Assembly (NCBI GenBank): GCA_003586115.2
Contig: QVOM02000073.1
Span: 23,856,175-23,920,174, forward strand
Reading direction: 5' to 3'
Source of the DNA: Salvator merianae
Lineage: Eukaryota; Chordata; Lepidosauria; Squamata; Teiidae
DNA length: 64,000 bases
The translations under genes and the position numbers were made by a program. Shown one piece after another: positions 30,187 to 41,882 of this stretch; the first letter of the stretch is position 1, and every line of letters starts with the position of its first letter. The notes under the pieces were generated by a model. The model was not told the origin of the DNA and did no database searches. It saw only the letters and a program-made list of their open reading frames with translations.

Positions 30187-30688
30187 CTTTTTATACCACC
30201 CTATTACCACAGTCTCAGGGTGATGTATAATAGCATCTACTGCAGAATCAAGATAGGAGAAATAAAGGTTCTATAGTTAATGATTTCTTACTGAAGTCAA
30301 AGTGGGAGGAGCCTTCAGCATTTTCTTGAAATGAGTATTGCATGGCTAGTGTTAAGGGAAGGAGTTGACAAAGAGCAAAAGGCCAAAGCAAGCATGAGAA
30401 AAGACTTGAAGCTGCAGCAGCTCCTTCTTTGCAACCTACCCTTTGTTGTCTCATGTCCAGCTCAGGATGACGGCAAAGGCAGGAAGAAGAGTGGCAGTGT
30501 TAACAACTGAGTTGGGTCATGCATACAAACAATTGGGTTCATTTTTGTTAGTAGCCCTGAGTGTGCATGCTACTAGTAGTGTTACCAACACCAAACAGAA
30601 ATAGTTGTATTTTGGAATCTTCTGGAGCATCACAGCCATGTGGCTTATGTGCTGCTGTCCAGGCATAACCTTTCTACCTCCATTAAAA

Positions 30689-30742
30689 AGTGACATTGAC
30701 TTCAACTGGAAAAGTAGATATAATGAGGTTGATTATCCTAGC
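30689..30742 (+). pseudogene. Intronic partial copy of the synprint exon
   Basis: Eighteen codons align without gaps to 31290-31343: 41 of 54 bases and 11 of 18 amino acids match by my count. Intron copy SDIDFNWKSRYNEVDYPS, exon [18 protein letters not shown]. Unbroken runs gacattgactt and gattatcctagcaa keep identical spacing. The frame stays open to about 30829, but the nearest plausible acceptor (30661-30662) puts the copy out of phase with the flanking exons, so it is probably not a working exon. Confidence 0.75.
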
Positions 30743-30895
30743 AATGGTACTAAAGGCAAATTTGCACAATGGGGATATTATTTGGTAACAGGGGTACCCA
30801 AAAAATCAGATCTTGCACAATTAGGGTTATAATGTTGAATAATACGTTTCAGACAGGACTAATTTCAAGGCTCTTTCTATATTATATGTTTTCAG

Positions 30896-31705
30896 AAAAG
30901 AACAGCAAAAGAATCAAAAAGGTTCTAAATCTGTCTGGGAGCAGCGAACAAGTGAGATGCGAAAGCAGAACCTGCTGGCAAGCCGGGAAGCGCTTTACAA
31001 TGAGATGGACCCTGAGGATCGCTGGAAGGTTTCGTTTGCCCGCCAGATGCGACCAGACATGAAAACCCACTTAGATCGGCCCCTTGTGGTAGATCCTCAG
31101 GAAAATCGAAACAACAACACCAACAAGACTCGTCCTAGTGAGCCACCCTTGGACCCGCATTTTGGGCAGCAGCGACCTGAGGAGTTCCTGAGAAAACCCC
31201 CTCGCTACCATGAACATTCCCGAGATTCCCACCTGTATGAGCGCCCCGATTCAGGGAGCTTCGATCCACGACGCCCACGGAGCACCAGCAGGGACATTGA
31301 CTTTAGCCAGGAAAGCGGCTATCATGAAATAGATTATCCTAGCAAAGAACACAATGCTGTCCTAGAGCGTGGTTACCATGGTGACTGTGACTCGGAGCGA
31401 ATCAAGGTCTTGGATCCCCACCGCCGGCATCGAGGGAGCAAAGAGAGTCGAAGTGGGTCACCTCGCATAGCTGATGGTGACCGGGAGCACCGGCGGCATC
31501 GTGTTCATCGGCGAACACCAGACGAGGGAGCCGGTGAGGAAAGTAGCAAAGGTGAGCGCAGGCTTCGGCACCGTGAAGGGAGCAGACCTGCACGAGGGGA
31601 TGCTGATGGGGAACAACCCGACGGAGAAAGACGGAGGCGGCATCGGCATACTGCACAATCCACTTATGACACTGATGGCAAGGAGCGTCGGCATCGGCGC
31701 AGAAA
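30896..31705 (+). CDS. CACNA1A: CACNA1A exon (human exon 19 equivalent): II-III linker, synprint region
   Basis: An 810-nt exon encoding about 270 residues of the cytoplasmic II-III linker. It opens [20 protein letters not shown], continues with [37 protein letters not shown], then a lineage-variable stretch with [18 protein letters not shown], and closes with Arg/His-rich repeats ([27 protein letters not shown]). In Cav2.1 and Cav2.2 this region binds SNAREs (synprint), tethering channels to release sites. It is unbroken. The acceptor is tgttttcag (ends 30895) and the donor is agaaa|gtgagt. The middle diverges most from mammals as I recall them; both ends are well conserved. Confidence 0.95.
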
Positions 31706-32199
31706 GTGAGTAGATCACTACAGTTTAGTGGGCTTTTAATTTTTTTACTGCATTTATATAGGTGCCCAACAAAAAAGGTGCTCCGAATGGTTTACAAGAG
31801 TATAAAAATGCAAGCTAAAATACAATAAAATACAGCTTAAACCATAACTTGGAGGAGCTTGGTATTGACAGCACTTCCCTGTTGCATGGGTGGGGAACAT
31901 GTTAAGATGGTCCACCCCCAGAGATTTATAGAATTTGATGGATTCCTGAATGCTCTGGGGAGATTTCCAAAAGGCAGAGCCAGTGATCTGGTCAAGGCCC
32001 TTGTGACCAGTGGAATGGAGAAACACTGTGGGCTCCTGAGTGACTTCTCCAGTGACATGGGATTCTAACTGTCTCTTCAATTTGCAAGGAGCTTTGGAAA
32101 ATGAAACGGGTCATGTAGTGTGTCGTTCGTTCATCATGAAGATGACCAAATTCATGTAAGGGCACATAATTGTGCTTACTGTGTAGCAACGAAGGCTGA

Positions 32200-33190
32200 A
32201 AGAAGGCTTGCTTTGCGGTCTCCATTGCATCCTCAAGTAACCATCCAGCAGAGCTTTCTAGAGTGGTGAAGGTGCTATATGCATCTGCCCCACTAAATCC
32301 AGAGCCCAAGGAGCCCTGCTGTAACAGGTTTGTGAAGTACTGTGAAGATAAAATCACTCATGTTGGTACTGATGTGAATGTTGAATTTGACAAAGTATCT
32401 GGTGATTTGTCACAGTATCTGGTGATTTGTCTTGTCTAATTTTGTGAGAGCACTTTCAGTTTTTAAGGTCTGATAATATAAGGTGAACAGTTTGTGACTG
32501 TTTAGCCTGTTACCTGCTCCCTGGACCCTTACCTGTTTTGGGTCATTGGAACAAACAGTGGGGGTATGACTGGGTGGGTCCAGGGTGTAGTGTATGCTTT
32601 ACTGCAGGATGGAGTAGTGCCTCTTGCCTTGAAAAAGTTCACCAACCCCTAAAAATGTCTTCTTTAAATCCTGAGGTGTGCTCTGTCATCCAGTGGTAAA
32701 TCCCCCCTTTTGAGCAAGTTGTTAAAGAAGCTGATGGCTGCGCAGCTACAGACATTCTTCAGGAAACTGATTATCTAGACCAGTCTGGGTTTAGGCCTTG
32801 TTTGGAACAGAAGAGCACTGAGATCATCTGAAATGGCTCTGCTGGGGGTCACACAAAACACAGAATGCCATTTCATGTTGGCCCACAGCCAGGCCTCCTC
32901 TGTGGTAGCACCCACATATAGAATTGTATGCACCTCCCACAAAACTACAGAATCACAATCACAGCTTGTAGGTGCATATTAAAAACATGCCTTATCACCC
33001 AGGCATCCCTTATGTAAATGAATGTTCTTTGCCTAGCCCACCCAGTTTTTAATATTATTTTAGCTGTTTAATTTTTTTAACTGTGTATTATGTTTGCTTT
33101 AATCTTTCTTCTGTAAAACAGCTTTTGACTTTTTATGGGAAGTAATATATAAATAATAATAATTAACAAATAACAATAAAATTAAACCAA
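32200..33190 (+). mobile_element. Internally deleted L2-type LINE
   Basis: At 32740-32815 the translation resembles the L2 reverse-transcriptase phrase AQLQTF..ETDYLDQSGFRP. It then jumps to the 3' terminal part ('ccaggcctcctctgtggtagcaccca', 'gaatgttctttgcctagccc', 'tttagctgtttaattttttt', 'cttctgtaaaac') and ends in (AAT)-like sequence near 33150-33190. The middle of ORF2 is missing and stops are frequent. Confidence 0.55.
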
Positions 33191-33219
33191 TAATGGTTCC
33201 TCTGAAGCCATGGAACACT

Positions 33220-33910
33220 GGCCCTATTCGCACTTGCTTTACAAGCAAGCCTCAAGGATGCTTGCTAGTCAAGTGCATCCAGACTTTGGGGAGGCCCGAG
33301 CAGCCAGAAGCAGGCTACATCTGCTCTCAATCGCTACAACCTGTGGAGCCAGGAGATGATAGTCACCTCCTGGTAAGGTGCACTTGCACCTACCAGTTAG
33401 TAAAGCATCCAGACCGATGCGATCACGCAATCGTACATGCACGATCAGGAAATTGGGCACGATTGGGCCTGTGCGATGTCCCAATCAGGCCTACACCCAA
33501 TCCTTGCCATAGTAGAAGCCAGGAGGCAGCTGGCCACTGCCATGATGACTGGCGGGCCTGCTTAAACCGGGCCTGGTCAGGCTGCACAATGCCCCAGTTG
33601 GGGTGCACAATATCCTGGCTGGGTATCCTGCAGCCCAACTGGGGCATCACACAAGCCTGATCGCACCCAATCACGCAGGCCTGATCATGCAGGCCCAATC
33701 AGCCAATCATGCAGGCTTATGATGTCTGAGGACACCTGCGCACTGTGGGGGGCTGCCAGTCACCATAGCAGCAGCCAGATGCTTCCCGGATGCTGCCATG
33801 GCAAGGGGCAGGCACGGCTATTGGCAGTTGCACCGTGAATGCCAGTAGCTGGCTTCTGGTGTGGTTTCTGGCCATGCAGTATGAACAGTGTCTGCGCTGC
33901 ATGGTAAATT
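33220..33910. mobile_element. Probable non-autonomous DNA transposon, family B, copy 2
   Basis: A GC-rich island with many short direct repeats ('atcacgcaggcct', 'atcatgcaggccc', 'atcatgcaggctt' at 33669-33717) and an internal inverted repeat (tgccccagttggg / cccaactggggca at 33590-33645). It shares 'ccagatgcttccc..gctgccatggcaagg' with the element at 8040-8530. No transposase. Confidence 0.4.
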
Positions 33911-34379
33911 ACAACGATAAAACAGACAAATAAGTGCAAAAACACCCATGATTTTTTAATACTTCTCCTTTTAGAAGCTGAGGCTGCATCCACACTGTAA
34001 AAAAAGAAAGCAGCTTAAGAGAGTAACATGTGGACAACAGTGTCCCCAGCCCACTTCTAATCCACACTAAAGGCCAGAAAATGCACTTTGCCTAAGGTTT
34101 TACTTGAGGTTAAAACACAGAACTTCACAGAGGGGTTCTTAACTCTCTGAAACAAATTTTCATGTTTGCAGCAGCAATAACAAGTCAGAATTCTCAAAGC
34201 GATCAAAGAATGCCTGCTTGCACAAAGAGTCAGTGGAGACATTTCTGGTTGTAGAGCCTGGTGAAGAGTGCCTTCTATAGAATGTAGTTTTTGCCACAAC
34301 TATAGCACTACCTGCGTGAGGATAATCTAGCTTCAGTTGGGTATGCTCCATTGCAATTGAGGCATGTTATTGTTGTTAG

Positions 34380-34510
34380 GTACCACTAAGTCATGTCCGA
34401 CTCCTACTTGACTGCATGGCAACCCCACAGGCAGAGATACAGAAGTGCCTACTTTCAGGGAGAGGCTGGGGATCAAACTGACATCCCTCTGCTTTCCAGG
34501 CAGCTTGCTC
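34380..34510. repeat. BovB-3'-end-like repeat
   Basis: The phrase 'taagtcatgtccgactcc..actgcatggcaacccca' and later 'ggctggggatcaaactgacatccctctgctttccaggcag' resemble the 3' region shared by BovB LINEs and their SINEs. Recognition is from memory and the fragment is short. Confidence 0.4.
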
Positions 34511-34769
34511 AAGTATTTTAATTCATTATATAGAGAGCTGCCTCTGAAGTTTGCCTAGAAACTCTAGTTGTTCACAAAGGAAACATTTCATTCAACCAAT
34601 TTTATTTATTTTGAATATTTATTTGAATATAGATGTTTAGCCCCCTCTGAGTGCTGTCCTGCCAGGGAGGGGGGGTTATATTTTAAATATATTTTAGATT
34701 ATCCTAAATATTTTTCTTCTTTTTATGGTTGTAACCCACCCTGGAACTTTCAGGGAAACGGTGTGATAT

Positions 34770-34990
34770 AATTCTTCACCTGAAGGTCCCAGAGCATCTC
34801 ACGACATTTAGAAAAAACATTTAAAGCCATAAAAATGTGATTAGAATGAATAAAACATAATTCATAACAGAAATACTGGGTCTTAGTAGGACAGCCTTAG
34901 GAGACAGCTAAACATCAAAGACCTGGATTGAGAAGTATATACTATAGTGTGGGTGCTTGGCATACCTCAGCTAAAGGGTACTCTAGATAT
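34770..34990 (-). mobile_element. Reversed L2-type 3' fragment
   Basis: Phrases 'gatataattcttcacctgaaggtcccagagcatctcacgaca', 'aaacatcaaagacctggattgagaag' and 'gtgggtgcttggcatacctc' follow the same order as 6141-6425. Confidence 0.5.
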
Positions 34991-36090
34991 ATTGCCTACC
35001 AGTGTCTCCAGGTCAAAATCAAAGTGCGGGTTTTGACTTTCAAAGCTTTGCGTATAGCTTGGATCCCATTACTTCAAGTGACATTGTTTCTGTTATATAT
35101 CTGGCTTGAAATCATAGCTTGTGATCACATTTTAAGTGCCTCTCTAGAAGTGTGGGAGGTAGCTATAATAGAAATGTGCTTCTTAATATTCTAGGCCCCC
35201 ATGCATGGGGATTCACTTGGTTCTAAAGTTATAATATTTTCAGTGCCAGGTAAAGATGAACATTTTTTTTCAAATATTTGACTGTTAATGCTTTAGTTGC
35301 GCAAAACAATTGTTAATGTGATACTCTGGTGCTCATTTATAAGGGATTTGCATTACATTCATATAATGCAAAAATATTACATTTTCATTGTAATCATGTG
35401 TTTGTATATTTTTATCTTTGGCTGTGATTCTCTGTGAGATTTTATTTTGGTGAATGGACATTTAACAATAATACTATTGGACATTTGACTCTTTGGAAAA
35501 ATAATTTAGCTTCTAAGCTCTTAGACATTTATGCATTTTCCTAGACTACCATTCTGTATGCCTTCAGCAATTTTGGTAGCAAGAAGGATTTTTTTTTTTG
35601 TCTTGGTCCTAACTGCACTTTCCTAGAATTAAATACTGTTGAGTACAGTAACCCTTATTCCTGAAATGGTGTAGTTAAGATTGCATTATAAGCTTTTGTT
35701 CTTAGTGATTATAGTATACCTTATTGATGCTGTAATGGAGGAGAGCTGAATATTTGAAGCAGAGTTTCTATTGACAAACCCCAAAAATTATGAAGATGGA
35801 ATTGTATCATTCATGTCTGGAAGGAGTGGCAGATTGGCTATTACCATTATACTTAATGCACATAGGGAAGTAAACTGAGGGTGCTGAAAGTCCATCAGGA
35901 GACACATGGAAGTAGCATGCATGGAAATCATGTGGTTTTAGCAGACAGTGTCCAAGTAACACACCTGCTAGATGTTAGGACAATATTGTGGCTGCTGGAA
36001 TTTTCAGATCCTGCTTGCTACTTTGCTAGCTGAGTTTCAGACATTTGCACCAATAAATTTATGAGGCTACATATTTATTTTATACTACAG

Positions 36091-36557
36091 AGAGAACCAA
36101 GGTTCTGGCCTCCCACCTGGACCAAACCTATCTACTACACGGCCAATTCAGCAGGATATGGGGCGTCTGGAACCCCCAGTAGCAGAAGATATTGACAACA
36201 TGAAAAACAATAAGCTGGCAACCAATGAGACCTCAAATCAGCATTCCATAAGCCATCCTCCGAACTCTTCGAAAGGAGCTGGTCACTCAAATTCTACACC
36301 AATTCGTACCCCTCAAAATCCACCTGTACCACTGGATCAATCACTCCCCAACTCACAGAACTCTGCCAGTCGCCAGACGCCCAATAATCCTGGAAATCCA
36401 CCCAGTCCTGGAGCACCTAAGAACCCTGAAAACAGTCTCATTGTCACTAACCCTGCCACCCAGAACAACCCACCCAAAACTACCAAAAAAGCAGAGCACA
36501 CGGTGGTAGAGATCCCACCCAACTTTTCACCACCAATCAACAATGCTGTCATGCAAG
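36091..36557 (+). CDS. CACNA1A: CACNA1A exon (human exon 20 equivalent): II-III linker
   Basis: A 467-nt exon encoding [20 protein letters not shown], then [15 protein letters not shown], a Pro/Asn/Ser-rich low-complexity part, and [21 protein letters not shown] before the end VMQ(V). The acceptor is tatactacag (ends 36090) and the donor is caag|gtgagt. Conserved blocks ([42 protein letters not shown]) match alpha-1A; the linking parts are lineage-specific. Disordered cytoplasmic linker, no transmembrane segment. Confidence 0.95.
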
Positions 36558-37134
36558 GTGAGTACCAAGAACTCTGTCAGTCGTGTTAGTACCAACAATG
36601 TAGGCACAAGGCAGAGGAGTTACAATCCCTCACATTTGAAATAGAGGTTGAATTAAAGGTCTGAGGTACCCAGGGCAAAAATGGAGACAAAGTGTTGTAG
36701 TGAGTTCCTGAAGGCAGCAGTAAAGATGTGTTACAACCATTAGAGGCATAAAATATTGTCAGTTTGTAAGGGTGTAACACAGTCATTGCAGGCACCAATG
36801 GAGAAATACTAGGTTCTCTTGCAAAAGAGACTGAAGGAAGTGCCCATCAAAGGTAATAGAAGAGATCATTTGTGAAACATTTATGTTTATTTATTTACTA
36901 TTATTTATTTGCTGTATTTTTATCCCAGCCCTTAATAAAAGATTTCTAAGCTCTTTCTGCACAGGGTTGGTGGACTGGTCTATGGTATGTTCTAGACTAC
37001 TCATCTGCACACTGGAGTAGTCTTCTAGAGGCCCTACCTCCCACTAGTACACTGCATTCACTCAGGACAGGGCTGTGGAGTGGGATACAGTGCCAGGATG
37101 GCACTAGATCCTGCTCTACCGGTAGATCATTTTT

Positions 37135-38666
37135 AAAAAAAGTTTTATTAAAGAAAACAAAAAGTACAAAACAATGTTATTATAGTTGCCTAGGCACCAT
37201 AAATCATAAAAGTTTAAACATTAAATGAACAATAAATAAACACAAAAGGTGTAGGAGTAACCATATACAGAAATACATCACATTCTTTTCATTTTGAAAG
37301 ACCAAAATATTATGACATATCCCAATACATAGCTTTTAAATTAAAGCCCTAAACATACGTCATATATAAAAGTTTAAGAGGATAAACATTTGAACACAAC
37401 AGGTGATGGGTTGAAACTTCAATCTACATATTCCGCCATTCTATTAAGCAAAGGTTGCCAGGTGGTGGAATAGTGCTCGTTATGACTTTGCCCCTGCAAT
37501 CTACAATAATGTGAGGAGACACTCTCTGCTGTTACTATATCCCATAGCCGACTGCACCAGGCCTATATGTTAAGTATAGCATGCATTTTTCCAGTTTGGT
37601 GCTATTTGCGTTTTTGCAACCAATAATAGATAGTTCAACAGTTTTCTGGCACAAACTGTAGAGTTGTCTTGCTGATATAAAAGTAATAGGCAAAGTGTTG
37701 GTGAAAAGATTATTGGTACTTTGAGTATACTTTGAATCTCATGTTCAGTTGCAGAACTGTAAGAAGCCACTTTTTCACAGTCCCACCACAAGTGAAAATA
37801 TGTGCCTCTTTGTGTTGAACAGTGCTATCAATAGCATGTTATATCTTCAGTACAGTACAGTACCTGGTGGGAGCTGCATACCACCTATGAACTAGTTTGC
37901 ACTTCATTTCACAAATATTAGCTACCAGACCATAAAATTTAAATAAAAGTGCTTGGTTCCATTCCTCAGGGGTCATGTTTGTCTGTAGATCTTGTTCCCA
38001 GGAGCATTCTAGGATAGGCAAAGGTAAGACTTTGCAAGATTGTAAACAGCGATAAATTTTGGAAACCAGACCCCTACTGTTGTCAAAGAAAGTTTTTAAG
38101 GTTTGGTCAAATGGTTTAAAATCTCAATTCATTCCAAAAAGAGAATCAGGAGATGTCAAGAACGAGTGAGAAGAATTTATAGCCTATTTGGGAGCAGATA
38201 TTTCTTGTTACACTGAAGCAATATGTTGTTTTGGGAGTGGTTCCCCTTCTTGCTGAAAGAGGTCTTGCAGTCAATATAAATTCCTTGTCTTCAGTTGACT
38301 CCATTGAATGCTAGACAATGATAATAGGCAGTTTGGGCATGCAGGCAGCAGAACCAGGGGTGATGGTAGTAGAACCAGATTTTCTTTCCAGCATCTCCTT
38401 ATTAAAAGCAGAAAATATGCAAATACATTTTGTTTGTCACATGTGATTCTCTTAATTGGGGCAAACCATGGGTGGGAATACTGTCCACCATCTGCAAATC
38501 CTTCCATGTTGGCCCATTTAGGAGGTTTAGACCAGTAGACCTTTTTGAAGTAGTCCATAAGCAACTGCTTCAGTACACCAATCCACAGATAGCGTGTCGA
38601 CAGTGCGCTGTGTGGTCTGATATACCAAGCCATGCCCTGTTTCAGCCTGGCTCCCAGGAGCAACAC
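37135..38666 (-). pseudogene. L1-type LINE ORF2 C-terminal relic and 3' UTR
   Basis: Minus-strand translation gives, in order, PPKWANMEGFADGG, LQDLFQQEGEPLPKQHI, GLVSKIYRCLQS, CSWEQDLQTNMTPEEWNQ, KCKLVHRWYAAPTRY and MWWDCEKVASY..LLNYLLLVAKTQIAPNWKN. These follow the C-terminal landmarks of L1-clade ORF2 (W.kDl..eeW, HRWY.tP, WW.C..v, llnYll.aa...iA..WK). Several stops and frame changes break it. The 3' end is the AT-rich 37135-37560. Confidence 0.75.
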
Positions 38667-39247
38667 TTGAAGTGTGCTGCTCCTGGCACCTCATCAAAAA
38701 GCCCTGGCCAGCAACATCAAAAGCCAGGAACTCCATGAGGTGGGCTACCTACCCTAGCCAGCGTGACACAGGATAGCCTGCTTCATGCAGAAACAGCCCT
38801 AGAGTGGTTTAAGAACTGTTAATAACACAGGTCCCTGCCCTTGCGCCTATAATCTAAGAGTAGGCATGACACATAAAAGGTGGGTAATAAGAAGGGCAAA
38901 GTGGAGGATAATGTAAGTCTTCTATCTATTCCCTTCAGTCAAGATATTATAATGGGGCTCAAGCTAAATCCTATCTACACTACTGCACCATTATAGAGAT
39001 TTTACCATCATCAGTAGTATTCTTTTTGTTTTTGTCCAGGGAGTACAGATATGCATTTATATTTGCATCTTGATTTGCAGCTCATTTTATTCCTATATTT
39101 GTATATTCCATTCCATATTCTGCCCATGTGCTGTGTTTCTCGAGCAACTGAGGAGAGATTGAGGGACCCTCCAGACAGCACAAGGAAATGATAGTTCTAT
39201 ACTGAATGCCGCATTTCCCCGAAACGTGGGCTGCCAGATGAATGGGG

Positions 39248-39362
39248 GCTCTTTTGGCACAGCACTGGACTGAACTTCTGGAGCTCGCCTTGCCCACTGT
39301 TTTTCTTTTTTATGTGCAGGGCAAGCTCCCAGAAGTTGAATTCGGCACTATATCAGAAGAGC
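39248..39362. repeat. Inverted repeat (about 46-bp arms)
   Basis: The left arm (39248-39294, gctcttttggcac..gaacttctggagctcgccttgcc) is matched by the reverse complement of 39317-39362. Weaker complementarity continues outward ('ccagatgaatg' / 'cagatgcatgag'). Confidence 0.6.
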
Positions 39363-39542
39363 ACCACCAGACAGGCACTCATGCATCTGGGAACATGCCA
39401 GATTAGTGCAGGATTTTCCACAATACTAATTCAATTTTTGAGGTAGATAGATCAGGAGTGCTCTGACGTGGCATCAGGGCTCCCTGCCAGTCTCACCACA
39501 ATGTCGACAGGTTGCTGGCATTTTTAACAAGTCTGGCAGCTG

Positions 39543-39632
39543 ACTGAGAATAAGGACACTGTTTTATTACAAGAGTTCAGGGTCATCATGTTCTAAGGAC
39601 CTCAGTAATGTAACACTGTCCTTATTCTCAGT
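39543..39632. repeat. Short foldback with 20-bp arms
   Basis: actgagaataaggacactgtt at 39543 and its counterpart aacactgtccttattctcagt ending at 39632 are inverted copies with one mismatch and a 48-base spacer. Confidence 0.7.
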
Positions 39633-40031
39633 ATCCTATGCACACCATGTTTAATTCGATATTGCCCATCTTTGTATGCACTTAAACCGTGGATCTCAAT
39701 ACATACTCTTTATTTGTAACTAAATTTAGCAACCTTTCACCTTCTTGCCAAACACGTACACATATGTAGAATGCCAAATCTTGTAGTCTCTGTTATATAT
39801 AGTCATATGCCAGTAGAAACATCCATTGTATGCGTTCACACAGTATATTTTGTTGTTATTCTACAATGTTTCCTTGCCTTTCTTCTCAACTCATTGTGAC
39901 TAGATGAACCTTGAAGAAGTCTACCTTTATACCACTGGTAAGCATTCATTTCTGAGAAACTTGGTACTAGGAATACCGGGAAAAGGAAGATATCAATAAT
40001 GGTGACTTATTTTTCTACTCCTATCTTACAG

Positions 40032-40170
40032 TCAATAAGAATGCCAACCCTGAACCTTTGCCCAAGAAAGAAGAGGAGAAAAAGGAAGAAGAGGATGATG
40101 ATGGAGGAGCAAATGGACCCAAGCCTATGCCACCATATAGCTCTATGTTCATTCTCTCAACCACTAACCC
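40032..40170 (+). CDS. CACNA1A: CACNA1A exon (human exon 21 equivalent): end of II-III linker
   Basis: A 139-nt exon encoding [38 protein letters not shown] and FILSTTNP. The acidic/lysine run then the [12 protein letters not shown] lead-in to IIIS1 is typical of Cav2 channels. The acceptor is cctatcttacag (ends 40031) and the donor is aaccc|gtgagt. The Pro codon is split cc|g. Confidence 0.97.
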
Positions 40171-41752
40171 GTGAGTTACCACAGTATAGACTTAAAAGCA
40201 AATAGACTTGTGGCCCAGGAATATGGTAGCTAAGTGAATATAGTTCACAAGTGGTTAAAATTTAAAATTAGGATGCTTGATTAGGTATGCTATATCTGAT
40301 TTTATTCTAAAAACAAAGCTAGATAGTCTATGAGGCCCCTTCTAGATGGGGGAAATATAGCAACATTATGGCTGTGCTATGGTAGGATTGCCACACATAC
40401 CTGTGGCAACCCTACCCTAGCTCTCCTATATCCCCCTTAAAACGCACGATAGCCTATTTTGGGAAAACCTGATGCTCATGGTGGGAATTCCCTAAATAGT
40501 ACTATTACTTACCTTCTGGAAGGAGCCACCATCTTCACTGTGGCCACTGCACATGTGCAGGGGTGAAAAAGATGGCTGCACATGCACAGTGGTGGCGACG
40601 CTCATATCTGGGAATTTGCACTGGCCCCACACTGTCTAGGCATCAACTGAGTATTCCAGAGAGGCTTTTCTCCAGAATATCACTTGCTACCACGATATTT
40701 GGCCAGCACCTGGAGCCAGCCTGAATCTTCGATTTAAAGTGAATATCAGATATGTCCATGTTTCTGAACTTGAACAGGAAATGAGGAGTATCCTGTTGGT
40801 CAGATTCATGAGCCTTTACTTAGGAAAGCTAAGTAAATTGCTTATGACCCAGAAACATGGGAGCAATTAGTCACTAACAGATACATTTGGTTGCTTCAGT
40901 GTGAGCACCTAAACCCTCAATGTTCTGCTTTGTTTGAGAGCAGAGAAATTGAAAGGATCAATTTGAGTTTCTCAAGCAGTAGCAATAGCACTGTTTCCTT
41001 CTGTCTTCTTCTGTTCTATCCTCCCTCTCCCCATCTCTTCCCCATTGTTGCAAGCTGCAAAAGCAGCAGGTCTGTGAGCAACCAGGCAACCATTTTGCCT
41101 TTTCCATTTTTCCACCAAATGCAGTATAATTCCGTATCCTGGAGGAGAGGAGTGAACTGGTGACCATCACCAAGAAATGGTGAAAACTACTGAGGAAAAA
41201 TTCTTGGAGTGCCCGTTTTTCTATGAAAACAAGGAGGGGAGAAAACTTAGGAATGCTGTCAAGAAACAAGGAATTGGGAAAATTCAACTCCATTTCAAAA
41301 TGTTGTGAATGATCCTATTCCTTTTATCTGTTGAACTAGTCTGAGACTTCAATCCAATGCTACACTCCTGCAGTATAAACACAGTTTACAAGACATTGTA
41401 TGCTATTTGGTGAACCTTTATGAAACCAATACCTGGTGTTTCCATTTAGCTAGGCACTGCTTGCATAAATGCCCCACTCTTTTTATATGAAGAGCCAAAT
41501 GCGTGTTCTGTTCTGGGGCTAATTTATGTACAATTTATGTGCCCCATTTATTTATTTACCTGTATTCTGCCTACTTCATAACAATTCAAGGCAGCTAGTA
41601 AGAACAAAATTTTGCTATAGGGAATTGAGATCCAGAAGTGCCATAGCAGCCACTAGGAGATGTGCATTACTCATGATAAGTGTGCTGCTGTGTGTGCCAT
41701 CTATTGGTGCATTATCCCTTGATTAGAGTATGTGTTTATCTGTTGCTGCTAG
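40171..41752 (+). other. Intron
   Basis: Has a probable non-autonomous DNA element at about 40330-40680 ('ggccccttctagatgg', 'ctgtggcaaccctaccctagc', 'cacatgtgcagggg..gcacatgcacag'). Otherwise unrecognised. Confidence 0.6.
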
Positions 41753-41882
41753 GTTTCGGCGGCTCTGTCATTACATTGTCAATCTGCGCTACTTTGAGAT
41801 TTGTATCCTGATGGTGATTGCCATGAGCAGCATTGCATTGGCTGCTGAAGATCCTGTACAGCCAAGTGCTCCCCGTAACAAT
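41753..41882 (+). CDS. CACNA1A: CACNA1A exon (human exon 22 equivalent): IIIS1
   Basis: A 130-nt exon encoding [20 protein letters not shown] and [20 protein letters not shown], ending RNN: helix IIIS1 and the S1-S2 loop of repeat III. The acceptor is tgttgctgctag (ends 41752) and the donor is aat|gtaagt, phase 0. The first residue after Pro is Phe where I recall Leu in mammals. Confidence 0.97.

Larger units (their letters stand above)
31706..36090 (+). other. Intron
   Basis: Contains an unclassified repeat-like stretch (31755-32090), a + strand L2 relic (32200-33190), a family B element (33220-33910), a BovB-3'-like repeat (34380-34510), an L2-type 3' end (34610-34765) and a reversed L2-type 3' fragment (34770-34990). 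From 35200 to 36080 it is AT-rich and unrecognised. Confidence 0.65.
36558..40031 (+). other. Intron
   Basis: Contains a DNA-element-like stretch (36950-37125), an L1-type LINE relic on the minus strand (37135-38666), a family D element (38610-38800), a foldback (39248-39362) and a hairpin element (39543-39632). Confidence 0.7.

Noticed and set aside
30605..30832. Extra coding exon of CACNA1A
   Set aside because: The homologous stretch is clear, but the nearest AG gives the wrong phase and no convincing donor keeps the frame, so it is listed as a partial duplicate instead.
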